Assembly (NCBI GenBank): GCA_020736575.1
Contig: JAGPYM010000022.1
Location: forward strand, 124,001 to 188,000
Source of the DNA: Thelonectria olida
Lineage: Eukaryota > Ascomycota > Sordariomycetes > Hypocreales > Nectriaceae
Direction of reading: 5' to 3'
Length of the DNA: 64,000 bases
Part shown: piece by piece, positions 23,485 to 33,383 of the stretch
How positions within the stretch are numbered: the stretch's first letter is position 1
How the letters are laid out: each line of letters opens with the position of its first letter
The notes under the pieces: generated by a model
Database searches by the model: none
What the model saw: only the letters and a program-made list of their open reading frames with translations
What the model was told of the DNA's origin: nothing
Made by a program: the position numbers and the translations under genes

Positions 23485-24100
23485 TCAGCACTCTCCCGCA
23501 GAGTTCTGTCCTTTGCCTTCTGGATCATCGCCTTCTGGATCATCGGGATCATCGGCAGGCAACCAGTCATACTGCAGCATCTCGAAACAGATCGGTCCTT
23601 CCTCCACAACAATTCGACTGTTTCCGGAGATCTGAACAGGAGTGCCTATGAGCCAAGACATAGGTTCTCGAGTGGCTTTATTGTCCCTGTCAGGCTGATA
23701 CATAACCTTAGGCAGCTTATAAGGGTCGGAGGGGTGAGACAATCTCGGTGTTAAGGGTATGAATATGGTAATGGTATCTTTTGGCGAGGCAATTGTACCA
23801 ATGTCAAGCTCACGTGGCCCGTAAGTCCGAGGCTTGTTGATGGTCCGATTTTGAAGGAGAGCATCGTGTTTGATCTTTGGTGTCTACGCAAGATAGTTAG
23901 TAGTATACGTTTTCTGCAGAATAATTAGCTCTTACAAGTTCCTTGTCGAAATAGCGAAGAATATCAGTATCAGTGTTGCTTTCTTTGTATTCGCGCATTG
24001 GACCTCTTTTTTTCGAGAGCTCCCTCTCCTGTTGCTCTGCACACAGTTTAACCATCGGTTCTGTGGCTATAGCTTGTGTTTGGGTTTTAAGGGACTCCAT
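23485..24100 (-). CDS. Small hypothetical protein with acidic repeats, 187 aa
   Basis: Minus-strand exons 24100-23936 and 23883-23485 join in phase 0 across a 52-nt GT-AG intron. Exon 1 is charged and helical (CAEQQERELSKKRG). Exon 2 has a Pro-rich mid-section and ends in a short repeat DDPDDPEGDDPEGKGQ encoded by near-identical bases around 23515-23550. No signal peptide and no known domain. It is convergent with the 526-aa gene, with only 49 bases between stop codons, so transcripts probably overlap. Confidence 0.55.
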
Positions 24101-25411
24101 CTGTTATTATAAGAAAGAATCGAAGGCTGTGAGGAATGGCAGTCTATATAACAAGAGAGCCTATGGTGGTTTCTAGGGGTCGTTTATCCAACAGAACTCC
24201 GGTTGGGCTTGTGAATCTGTCACGCGCACTGGGCTGAGATTCGTAGCGGGGTATCAGAGTGGAGCGGTTAGCCGATTCGTTCATTCAAGCTTAGTCATGC
24301 AAGCACCGTCAAAATCGCAAGGCACCACTCAGAGTGGCCCGGGTCGTTGATTTCGTCTGTTCACTCAATGTTCCGACACAATATCTCACCATTAAGGCCG
24401 CCCTTCCCCTCCCAGGCGTCCTTTTAAGGCGGCCTAATAAGGGGCACTGCAACTGGAATAGATAGGAAGGGAAAAGAATATTGCAAAATATCTCATCTTT
24501 TGATGTGGTCGAGCTGCATTCGCAAGATACTGACAGAGACTGGTCTCGGACCCAATTTGAGGGCAACTGTGTTGGTTTTAATATAATAGAGATTCTTTGT
24601 ACCTATGAAGAATGGAGGCCCAGGGCGCTCGCTATTGATAAGGAACGCTTGCCGACCTGCGGTTTTCTGACAGGCACGAGCCCGTTGGCGAGGCTAGCTT
24701 CGCGGAAATTCATTTTTCCGCTACCCGCCATTCTGGGAAAGATCGTCACATCTTCAACACTACAGCAACATCGCAACAAAAACCACACAACTTCTTTCTC
24801 AATACCCTTGGCGCTCAATGGAGACCTTGAAATTGTATAAAGAGGCTATAACATGAACTGGACAGGGAACATAATATTTAGTTAGCACAGTTATCTTGTG
24901 GGTGAATAGAGGAGACATAATTCACTTCTCTGCTTGAGCAGAGGACCGACGGAATCCTCGCATGTCGTGCCGTGCGCTGCCCCTGCCGGCCGGAGCTACA
25001 GAAGAGTGACAAGAGAGAATGGCCGGTCTGCTCGGTCATATTGATTTCTGAAGTTGACGTGTTCCCTCCCTTAGTCTGGACAAACCGAGCCTACAAGAAG
25101 CAATGAGCCGAGTCCTTTTCGTCCTTTTTCTCTCCCTTCTTTCCCTTTCTTCCCAAGACACCTGCTCTTGACAATTCAGAGTGCATGCTCGCTTACTAGA
25201 GCCTCATCACAATTAAACATCAACATCTCAAGAACGAGTTCGAGTGCCTTCATTCTACTGTCCCATACTCTCGCCTTCTATACCTTTCCTCGAGTTAGGC
25301 CATTATCCATTTTACTCTTTGTGTAAGCTCTATTACCGGTCAGCCCCCAAAAGCATCTGTATGGGCTAATTTCTCATTGAAGGCCACCATTAATCTCAAC
25401 AAGTATACAAA
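24101..25411. other. Intergenic, no gene recognised
   Basis: 1.3 kb between two genes reading outward. The right part carries a strongly pyrimidine-rich tract at about 25109-25157, a common feature of fungal promoters, so it is likely the asparaginase promoter. Confidence 0.5.
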
Positions 25412-26500
25412 ATGAGACCCAGCTGTCTTACGTGGTTCTTTCTCCCATATTTGATGCCCTTGATCATCCTGGTTGGTTACGATAGGCATCCTCTATACGA
25501 TGCTATAGAGCCGAGCGAAGAAACGGGGCCCTTGCCTAACATAACAATCATAGCGACTGGAGGGACAGTGGCCGGCGCAACAAATTCCTCAGAGAAGACA
25601 ACGGACTATAAGGCTGGCGCCATACATATTGGTGCACTGACCAGGGATATTGATGTAGCGTGGCGAAACCATGCGAATGTTCACCACGACCAGTTTATGA
25701 ATGTTGATAGCATCAACATAAACTTATCACTTGCAATCAGCCTAAGCCAGCACGTCACCAAAGCAGCGAACAATCCATACATACAGGGTATGGTTATAAC
25801 ACATGGAACGGATCTTATGTCCGAGATGGCTATGTTTTTAGGCCTGACGGTCACAAGCAATAAGCCTGTTGTAATGACAGGCGCTATACGGCCACACACA
25901 GCCTTCAGCGCCGACGGTCCTGGTCATATCGTCGCCGCAGTCAAGACAGCGGCAACAACAGGATGGAGCTCAGAAGGCCGCGAAGTCGTAATTGCCATTC
26001 AGGACAAGATCATGGCTCCCTGGGGAACCAAGAAGGAGAACAACCGGTTTTTGCCTGGGCCAAGATCATTATTGGGGGACATCAAAGATTTTGAACCATT
26101 TTTCCGTTGGCTTCCAGGCCCATGTGCTCCTATGAAGTTCGATCTTAGTGGGCTCTCTCCAGAAACCCCGATGCCCGAGGTGGTCATCTTACAGGCTCAT
26201 CAAGATTTCCCCGCGTATCTTGTCGAGGCAGCCATCGCGAAGGGAGCCAAAGGGATGGTCCTCGTTGGGTACGGAGATGGCTATTGGCCGGCAGCATCAG
26301 CAGAAGAGATCAAGAAGTTGGTAAATAAGAACAACGTCGTTGTGGCCTTTGCCAGTGAGGGCCGGTCAGAATACGTGGCAAACGCGCGAATTGGGGCTGG
26401 GATTCCGGGGGGGACTGGAGCCCGCGTCAGCTTCGGGTCTTCTTGCAGCTTCTACTTTGGGTTGGGGCTACTGAAGAAGAAATGCGGAGGGTTATCTTGA
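25412..26500 (+). CDS. Secreted L-asparaginase-type amidohydrolase with frameshifted C-terminus
   Basis: Converts L-asparagine to aspartate and ammonia. The intron-free frame encodes 362 aa with a hydrophobic N-terminal signal or anchor (residues 7-22). Catalytic motif 1 is IIATGGTVAG (TGGT at 49-52, nucleophile T52), the substrate motif is NVDS (98-101), and catalytic motif 2 is ITHGTD (T133, D134). These are the type II (periplasmic/secreted) hallmarks. The frame changes at a run of seven G (26407-26413). The annotated frame ends at 26500 with an unrelated Ser/Phe/Lys tail. The alternative frame reads DWSPRQLRVFLQLLLWVGA, which matches the SPQKxR-LLQL C-terminal helix of the family, and runs to a stop at 26634. 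A one-base indel in the G run, real or artefactual, is the likely cause. A second odd point is Leu after HGTD, where Thr is usual. Confidence 0.85.
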   Translation: MRPSCLTWFFLPYLMPLIILVGYDRHPLYDAIEPSEETGPLPNITIIATGGTVAGATNSSEKTTDYKAGAIHIGALTRDIDVAWRNHANVHHDQFMNVDSININLSLAISLSQHVTKAANNPYIQGMVITHGTDLMSEMAMFLGLTVTSNKPVVMTGAIRPHTAFSADGPGHIVAAVKTAATTGWSSEGREVVIAIQDKIMAPWGTKKENNRFLPGPRSLLGDIKDFEPFFRWLPGPCAPMKFDLSGLSPETPMPEVVILQAHQDFPAYLVEAAIAKGAKGMVLVGYGDGYWPAASAEEIKKLVNKNNVVVAFASEGRSEYVANARIGAGIPGGTGARVSFGSSCSFYFGLGLLKKKCGGLS

Positions 26501-26634
26501 ACATTCCGGGATCATGTCCCTCTCACTATACTAGGGCGAAAGAATATGGGAAAGACGCATGGGGTATGATGGCATGGATGTTTAGTATGTATCGTACTAT
26601 CGAGCGAGCAGTGTATGGGGTGATTTGGATGTAA
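26501..26634 (+). pseudogene. Out-of-frame C-terminal extension of the asparaginase
   Basis: From about 26414 the +1 frame encodes the family-like C-terminal helix and continues to the TAA at 26632-26634, ending about 45 residues beyond the annotated stop. It is likely the original end of the asparaginase. Confidence 0.6.
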
Positions 26635-26946
26635 GAGGTTACCTTGTCCTTACAGAAAGATCTAAAGTGAACCGTCTTCGGTTACATATTGGAAAAAGAT
26701 ACATACGAGTGCAGTAAGAAGTATTGCTGGGTGTGAGTCCAATTATTTGTCGGCTTACTTAGTTTATACTAAGTTAACTGCCGGCAACTTCATGCTCTTT
26801 GTACCCGGTATAATCGGGGTGAGAAAAATATCTCGCAATCAAAACCATTAAAGCCATTTCCAACCAATTGAATATGAAAAGTCGCTGAACAAGGGCACTA
26901 CAGCTGAACAAAAAGACACATAGGCTGTGCAGGATAGCAATAACGA
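26635..26946. other. Convergent intergenic region
   Basis: Lies between the 3' ends of the asparaginase and cupin genes. AT-rich and terminator-like in composition, without a defined motif. Confidence 0.4.
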
Positions 26947-27892
26947 TTAGTCAACCCTCTTCTCAATACCACATCGCCGCAGACACCCGTCAACGCCAAG
27001 AGCAATGCTAATCGGGATCGCTTTACGAACAGTATCAATATCCTGGCCTTCCACAGTGTGCCCAAAGGCAGCAGCCACGATATCGTCTGCAAAAGCGAAG
27101 GTCTGGTCAAGGACCTGCCCGGTACCAAAATCCTCGCTAGCAAAAGAGGCAACAAATACAGCATCGGTGCAGTCAGGGTTGAACTGTGTATGGATAGAGC
27201 CTTGATAAAATGGGGTCATCTGGAAAGGACCGATCTCGTTCTTAATAACTCTGCGATTGCCATTGCTGTCGACTACTCCGTTTTCCGGAACCATTTCAGT
27301 GATGAGGCGCCCCTCGACCACCAGTTGTAGCTCCGCTGATCGGGGATGGACGTGGAACGTATTCAAGCCGCAAGCTATTTCATAGTTAGGAATGAAATCA
27401 AAAGGGTATTGAGAATGGCTCACGTCCTACACGGCCAACGGCCATTCCAGCCCCAGTACCAACCAAAGGGGGAAATGTCTTGCGATTTGCGACAGTCAGA
27501 TTGCCGCCGTCACCGGCCACGCCCTGGGTTTTGTTAAAGTCAAAGACGAACTGCACGTCGTCAGGCAGTAGATTAAAACGATCGGCAGCACTATAAAGAC
27601 AAATTAGAAATAGTGGTGGATCATAACAAGGATTGGCTCACGTATCAGCCAGCACGAGTTGCTGCGACAAGCTCAGGCCTTCAGCTGTGCCTGACGTTTG
27701 CAAAGGGTCACCAAAAGTAGTAGATTGGTCGGGTGCCTCTGTCGATGAAGGGAGCCAATTTGAAGAAGGTTCAGCTGTTGTGCATCCAACTGATGTCGAC
27801 TTGTTCTCCACGGAGCCCGGAGCAGCCTTGACGATAGAACTGCCGGCGACGGCTACAATAGCCACCAGCGATGCCAAGTGCATTCTAGCCAT
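26947..27892 (-). CDS. Secreted cupin (spherulin-1A/germin-like)
   Basis: Minus-strand exons 27892-27642, 27590-27424 and 27374-26947 join in frame across introns of 51 and 49 nt to 281 aa. A signal peptide is evident (MARMHLASLVAIVAVAGSSI, cleavage near VKA-AP). A Ser/Thr-rich linker is followed by the cupin_1 barrel: QFVFDFNKTQGVAGDGG, then CGLNTFHVHPRSAEL with metal-ligand His-x-His and a downstream Glu, VVEGRL, and a second His at PFYQGSIHTQFNP. The conserved GPCGLNTFHVHP block spans intron 2 and supports the splice. Fungal members are extracellular proteins linked to stress, encystment or wall functions; the reaction, if any, is unknown. Convergent with the asparaginase. Confidence 0.88.
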
Positions 27893-28025
27893 ATATGAAA
27901 AGGTTTTAATGAAAACAGAAGTTCCGAAATAGTTAACTAAAACACAAAGAAGCAGGTGAAACTAGTCTTTGTGGTGATGCTATGTAGTGTACGGGCGATG
28001 TTTGCTGTAGAGGAGTACCCTAACT

Positions 28026-28032
28026 TATATAA
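28026..28032 (-). promoter_or_regulatory. TATA-like box of the cupin gene
   Basis: TATATAA, read on the minus strand within TTTATATAAG, about 135 bases upstream of the cupin start codon. This spacing suits a 100-base leader. Confidence 0.35.
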
Positions 28033-28106
28033 ATGGAAAAGTTTGTGCACTCCCGGACCTTTAAGTACCAGTTGTGGGCTTTAATAGAACTGCACTACTT
28101 TCCTTC

Positions 28107-28113
<7 letters not shown>

Positions 28114-28141
<28 letters not shown>
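28114..28141 (+). repeat. Poly(A) run of 28 bases
   Basis: An uninterrupted run of A preceded by six T. It lies between the cupin promoter and the next gene. It could be a homopolymer expansion or the scar of a polyadenylated insertion; no target duplication was identified. Confidence 0.9.
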
Positions 28142-28280
28142 TAACGCTTGGTCCCAGATTAGGGACCAGTGCCCAGAATGTGGCTAAAGGAACAGTGGTG
28201 ACTGGATCAAAAATAAGAGGGAGAGGATTCTTACTTTATTCCTCTCTTAGAACACCCCAACCACCACCGTCAATATAAAC

Positions 28281-28664
28281 ATGCTCAGAACCAAGCGAAC
28301 GCATATCAAGCTTCTCCAGAACCGCGATAAGCCCCCAGAACTAACACCCATTGATACAGAAATTGCTCAACATCAAGGGTCTTCTGTCGCCATTGAAGCA
28401 ACTCAGGAAAGGTTACAAGCGTCCAAGAACCTACCTACGCCTAGCCTCTCCAGAATCATTGAGCAGAGGACTTGGGAAAATGGCCGACTTAGGCAAGAGT
28501 TGGCGTATCAACAGAAAAAAAACGGAGCCAGCATGTACCTGCTAGAGGAAGTGAAAAATACTATAGAATCTCTCCAACAGGCTCTCGCCAACTTCCAGAG
28601 ACTGAATAGGATGGAGGATGACGTAGAAGTTACATCTGAAGTTCCGACAAGGCATACTGGATAG
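28281..28664 (+). CDS. Small coiled-coil hypothetical protein, 127 aa
   Basis: Single-exon frame from an ATG. A charged N-terminus is followed by two helical stretches with heptad character (IEQRTWENGRLRQELAYQQ and YLLEEVKNTIESLQQALAN). No signal peptide. It resembles in style the other short coiled-coil proteins of this window, but no clear alignment to them was found. It is convergent with the membrane protein at 28788-29171, with 123 bases between stops. Confidence 0.5.
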   Translation: MLRTKRTHIKLLQNRDKPPELTPIDTEIAQHQGSSVAIEATQERLQASKNLPTPSLSRIIEQRTWENGRLRQELAYQQKKNGASMYLLEEVKNTIESLQQALANFQRLNRMEDDVEVTSEVPTRHTG

Positions 28665-28787
28665 AGACCCGTTGGGCCCTTTGCCTTGCTAACTACTGTG
28701 TATTCTTGAACCCTTGTCTGAGTCTCCATTAGTATAATAATCCCTTCGCCTACGAGCAAATAAATTCAAACTCTATTAATAGTTCCA

Positions 28788-29171
28788 TTAAAGCATACGT
28801 AGTCTTTCGTCATAGAGCTCTTCCAGTTCTGTCTGACCTGTTTGCTCATGACTCTGTTGGTTATTTTGCCTATTTGTAATAGATTTTTGAATCAACTGCT
28901 TTCGCAAGAGTTCATACTCCTCTAACTGTTGACTTAAGTGTCTCTTTCTTCGCCAGATGTCCTTCTGCGACGACTTTGGTTGGCGAGCTGGATTCTGAAA
29001 GCTAGACCTCATTTGGCGTGTAAGGAGAAAGACGAAAACAAGAGAAAGAGTGAGAGTTCCAATGATTACGGTGGGAATTACCCATGCTTTTTTGCTTGTT
29101 TGTTTGGGAGAGCTAGAAGTGATGGGTACGGGTGCACAGCCCAGTTCCGCTCGGCTTGTCTGAGACGCCAT
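28788..29171 (-). CDS. Single-pass membrane protein with coiled-coil tail, 127 aa
   Basis: Frame from an ATG at 29171. A short polar N-terminus (no signal peptide) is followed by one clear membrane span (residues about 29-50, WVIPTVIIGTLTLSLVFVFL), then a very basic stretch (RRKRHLSQ) and a Gln/Glu/Arg-rich helix to the end. The topology is like small fungal stalked membrane proteins. Function is unknown. Its equal length to the neighbouring 127-aa protein is coincidental as far as can be seen. Confidence 0.55.
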   Translation of the reverse strand: MASQTSRAELGCAPVPITSSSPKQTSKKAWVIPTVIIGTLTLSLVFVFLLTRQMRSSFQNPARQPKSSQKDIWRRKRHLSQQLEEYELLRKQLIQKSITNRQNNQQSHEQTGQTELEELYDERLRML

Positions 29172-30067
29172 AGTTCAAGAAAAGGGAATTATTTAGTACG
29201 TATTCTATATCTTCCTATCGAATTGTTCTCAAAGAGTGCTGCTCGCTATTCTTATAGGCCTAGAAGCCTAAAATGCCGGCAATAAGATGCTATATCGCCT
29301 TATGCTAAGGCTTGTATCATACTGCCACTAGCCACACACCAACGGCTAGGCTTACCACTCTACCTCGGGTCCCAAATACTGTCCCTAAGCCAGTTGGAGG
29401 TCCCAATTCAAGGGCTTTATTTTCATAAGCATACCTTCAGGGCCCAGTTCTCAGCGTTGTACCCAAATTGCCTCTCCCCTCCTTCCCAGTCCAATAACTG
29501 GGCTTGCGACATCATACTCCAATCGTTAGCATCTAGGGTAGATGCGCCGTGTTATGTAATTGTTCTAGACATTCCTGGAGCTCACCATGTCCCCGCAGCA
29601 AGTCTGGAGCGTAGATCATAGGGCTTATGCCTAGAATGGGAGGAAAACTAACCTTTACTGTCGGGTATGTGGTACAGTAATGGCTGCTAGTCCATTATCA
29701 ACAGGTCCTTGACGGCGATGAAGCGTACTTCGTACAACCATTACAGGTGAGAGCGGCAAGGCGAACCGGACACGGAAGAGCACTGAGAAGAGTCTAACTT
29801 GGGCCTAGCACTCTCGGGATCCTGAGGCGTCCAGTGTCAATGGAACATCATACGCGGAAACGATTTCATTAAACTATTTATCAACTTGGAGCGGACACAT
29901 GAGCCAACATCACCGTGTTTCCTACATTTCCTTTCGAAAAAATGAATACCAGTAAGTAAGATAATAGAAGATTGGCCTCTCAGAGGATAGCTAGGCAAAT
30001 GTGTCGGGCAGTCGTCACAACGTGACATTACCCTACTGCGGACATCTACTCCCCTATGGACCGCCTT
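29172..30067. other. Intergenic, no gene recognised
   Basis: 0.9 kb between the membrane-protein promoter and the 3' end of the ferric reductase. Short frames only. Confidence 0.5.
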
Positions 30068-31859
30068 CTAAGCAGTCGCGGGATTTTGCTTTCGCATAAG
30101 AGTGTCTGTTCCGGGACGGAAGTCGAGTTCCTTTAAGGAGATCATTTCGTTTGTCATTCCTCGGACGAGATTCCGGATCGCATCGCTAATCTCATCATCT
30201 GCGCACACTGTTCCTCTTGTCAGTTAGAGCCTACAACATCATGGAGCGTTTCTTACTCGAAATGACGGTACGCCCTTTTCGATGTTTCATTTCGTTATCA
30301 ATAACTTCCCTGACGCGCAAGGGCCCATATGTCATATCGATGCGCTCGCCTAATTGGATGTAGTCTCCTCGGTCAGTCACCCTTGATAGAAAATTGCCTA
30401 ATACATGAATGTGGATATCGAGAATCTACAGGTTTGTTAATGTCTACTCTGACTGAGAACTAGGGCTCTACTGACCCGGCCAGTGTCTTGCCTGAGGAGT
30501 TGCTGCATCCGATCGGCGACCCAAGCTGTCTGGACTAGAATAACGATCAACATAAGCTTTACTGATACCGATCCAAGATATACCTACTTTCTGAGTCTAC
30601 CTGCCAAAACAGCGTAATCCTCCTCGTCTTCACCTCGCAATTTTGATATCCGTCGAGAAGTTGCGCAACATATGGCAGCTGGCTGGCGATACCTATGCCA
30701 GTCGCAAAGAGCAAGACGGTGCCATAAGAATCGAGATTAAGCTCTTTTCCATATGGTCCTTCGATAACGGCGACTAGATCTGCGACTTTATCATACTCGC
30801 TCGCGCGGTGAGAAAAGACTCGATCTGTGAAACCCCTTTGCTTTTGCATAATAAAGACAGCATAGTCATAGCCACCATCGCGATACCACCACGCCACGTA
30901 AAAGGGATGGAGCTGCGCAAAAGAAGTGTGGCTCACTCCGGGAATGCAGAGGTACACATACTGACCAGCTCGGTGCTTCCAAGTTCTTGATAGTCGGATG
31001 TGGAGGTGAACCGCGTCCGAGAGTGGGATGTCTTCTCCCGTTGACCTCTTGAACGTGATGGTTCTGACTGAAGCTCGACTAAGCGGTCTCCCGTACCTTA
31101 CGTTGCGATAAAGCACTAGGCCAAACCGTACGCACCCGGTAAGCACCAGCAGGCAAACTGCTGCAAATAAATAGACAGTTGGAGATTCCGAGATACTTGT
31201 TGGCTTGTGAAGATAAAGAGCGGCGAGCACTGCCAGGCTAAGTGTAAAGTGGAGTGACAAGAAGACCTCGTACAGGCGTCGGCGTAAAAGACCAGATGGC
31301 GGAATGGTGACGAAAATGCTCACTGCCTTGGTGAGAGTTAGCTTACTTCTTACCACCTAGTAGACATACGTACAACAAGGCCAGCGACGTTCGTCTTCAG
31401 CTTGAAATTTGGCATCTGTCTCGATACGGACACTATCACATGGAGAAGGCCTTCCACGATTGCGACACTACCAAGCCATCGATGCAGTCGTGTATAGGCT
31501 CTGAGGCTGAGCCCACAGTGGCTTGCAATGATGTTCATCTGCCCGCCTAGAAACAATGGGATGAGATTAACAACGGATATGATTCCAGATCGTCTAATGA
31601 AGCTGGTGGCGTTCCGAACTCCAGCGGACAGAGCAACGGCATTGGCTCCTAAAAACATCAAAAGCACAAGGAGGTCAAACCAGCTTGTTCTGCCTGAACG
31701 TCGGAGGAATTTGGGAATCTGAGGGTAAAATAGATATTTGAGGAAAGCATTCTTTCCGCAGTATTGAACTACAGCGACGACAGAGAAGAGCACATAAGCT
31801 AGAATTGATGCGAGAATGAGGCTGCTGAGAGCCATTGCGTACCAACTGACGATGTCCAT
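30068..31859 (-). CDS. Ferric reductase-like transmembrane oxidoreductase, 527 aa
   Basis: Transfers electrons from NADPH via FAD and bis-heme to extracellular iron or copper. Minus-strand exons 31859-31370, 31322-30588, 30534-30476, 30425-30257 and 30198-30068 join in frame (1584 nt), all GT-AG. The start is the first ATG (MDIVSWYAMALSS). N-terminal membrane spans carry the ferric-reductase motif with heme His residues (ASHCGLSLRAYTRLHRWLGS, LLHVIVS). Exon 2 continues the spans (LRRRLYEVFLSLHFTLS) and gives the FAD-binding HRAGQYVYLCIPG, LHPFYVA and VIEGPYGKEL, plus the NAD-site start VLLFATGIGIASQLPYV. Exons 3-5 supply the C-terminal NAD-binding part (WVADRMQQLL, ILDIHIHVLG, ELDFRPGT). The length is shorter than yeast FRE proteins, but the domain set is complete. 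The last 3' splice site has a nearby alternative. Confidence 0.87.
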
Positions 31860-32123
31860 GGTGAGGAGAACAGCCGGGGCACATGCAAGCTCCGCTTGCA
31901 ACTGGGAGCCACACTTGGCACGTCAGTGATGATATTTATGGAGTATTAAGTAAAGCCTCGAGGGGGCCAAAAAGCCGGCTTAGATGGAACACAGCCTCAA
32001 CCGTGATTATAGCTCGTTTTGGAACAAAAGTCCTTATTTAAGGCCCTTGCGTCCAGTGTTCAAGCGCATATTTATCCAACAGAGTTCATCAAGGCATCAA
32101 TCGTTCTTACAGCAGAACTAGCT
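31860..32123. promoter_or_regulatory. Short divergent promoter, ferric reductase / MADS-like gene
   Basis: Only 264 bases separate the start codons of the ferric reductase (minus) and the small MADS-like gene (plus), so the two probably share regulatory sequence. No iron-responsive GATA cluster was clearly identified. Confidence 0.4.
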
Positions 32124-32585
32124 ATGGCCCGCCAAAAATCAACCAACAGAAGGCAAAACAGGAAGCTCAACCGAAACATCAAAGGTCTCCTCAGTAAATG
32201 TTATAAGTACGGAAAGCTGCACGGGGTGGAACTGGCTCTTTACATTGACTACCCGGATAAGGGAGGATTCGTTTCGTACGAGTCGGACGGATACTGTTGC
32301 CATAAGATAATAGAGGAGAAGGTGAGAAGAGTTCCTGGGCAATACACTGCTTGAATCTAATTCTCTCATTAGAAGGCTTTGAAGAAGGCAAAGAATTACA
32401 CTACAGCAGAGGTTGAGGAGAAGTTGGGCCTTGTGAAGACAAAAAGTGCTCCGCAAATGGTAGAGCGGCACCAAGAAAAGTTGACGAAAGCGAGTCTTAC
32501 AGTGCAATCAAACGTCACTATGTGTGAGAAGTTGAGCTTCAAGAGGTTCCCAAAATTGCCGGAGTTTAGCATATCTCTACCCTAG
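32124..32585 (+). CDS. Mini MADS-box-like protein, 136 aa
   Basis: Exons 32124-32321 and 32373-32585 join in phase 0 over a 51-nt intron. The N-terminus MARQKSTNRRQNRKLNRNIK then GLLSKCYKYGKLHGVELALYI, with a following aromatic strand (GGFVSYESDG), mirrors the SRF/MADS core: basic helix, K-x-YELG-x-L-x-G-V-x-V-A-L, then a strand. The rest is a Lys-rich helix and a short tail. Full-size MADS regulators are much longer; small stand-alone MADS-like proteins are known as expanded families in some fungi. DNA binding is inferred. It is divergent from the ferric reductase at 264 bases. Confidence 0.6.
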
Positions 32586-33383
32586 AAGAATTGAAATTGA
32601 CTATAATCTCCTGGCAATACGTGGCGGTATGGCCATGATTTTGGTCACCTCTTGATTTTACCGTTTGCGTAGAGTATCGGTAGTCCTGCCTAGACGCGCG
32701 TCTGTTCTCGGCAGCGCGGCGGTACCCGTATGTTACACACTAAACTAATGGGAAGGAAGGACTGTGGTTTGTTCCCCGTTCCACTGACCATTCCGCCTGT
32801 TCGTGTTTGGCTGCGCCACATGTAAGCGTGCGGGAAACATGGCCCGGAACCGCTGCGACAATACAAACACGTGCTAATAATAACTTCAAAGCATATGTTC
32901 AGTCTGACACCCAAGAAACCAAAACCCCATTTTTGGACACGATGCCGATGTAATGTACAGATAGTACTGTACCCCAAGATGTAAAAAGAATGATATCATG
33001 TCGGAGCAGCGGAGGGAATGGAGGGACTAGATTTAGGTCAAGCTTAAGTGGCGAAAACTGGGACCGAACATGCCTTAACCTCAATGTTGCTATATTCGGG
33101 CTCCTTTGTGTCTTGGTATTTTCGGTTTGTCGAATATGAATGCTATTTTTGTCTCCGGCCAGGCCATGGTGGTCAAATTTTGGGCTTCTCTCCCTCCCCT
33201 CCCCATCTCATTTGAACAAGCTAATCGGCCGCACATTCATTCACTCTCTAACGCTCTTCTCTGAAGATACATACACTTACCACCTCCTGGTTTCTTTAAT
33301 CTAGGATTCAGCCATCTTCAACACTTTTCCAATCTTTTACCCAACTGAGCAGCCACAAGCGATCCACTAGAAAACGGGACACT
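32586..33383. other. Intergenic, no gene recognised
   Basis: Pyrimidine-rich towards the right end (about 33188-33300), probably the promoter of the coiled-coil gene that follows. No other element was recognised. Confidence 0.5.
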
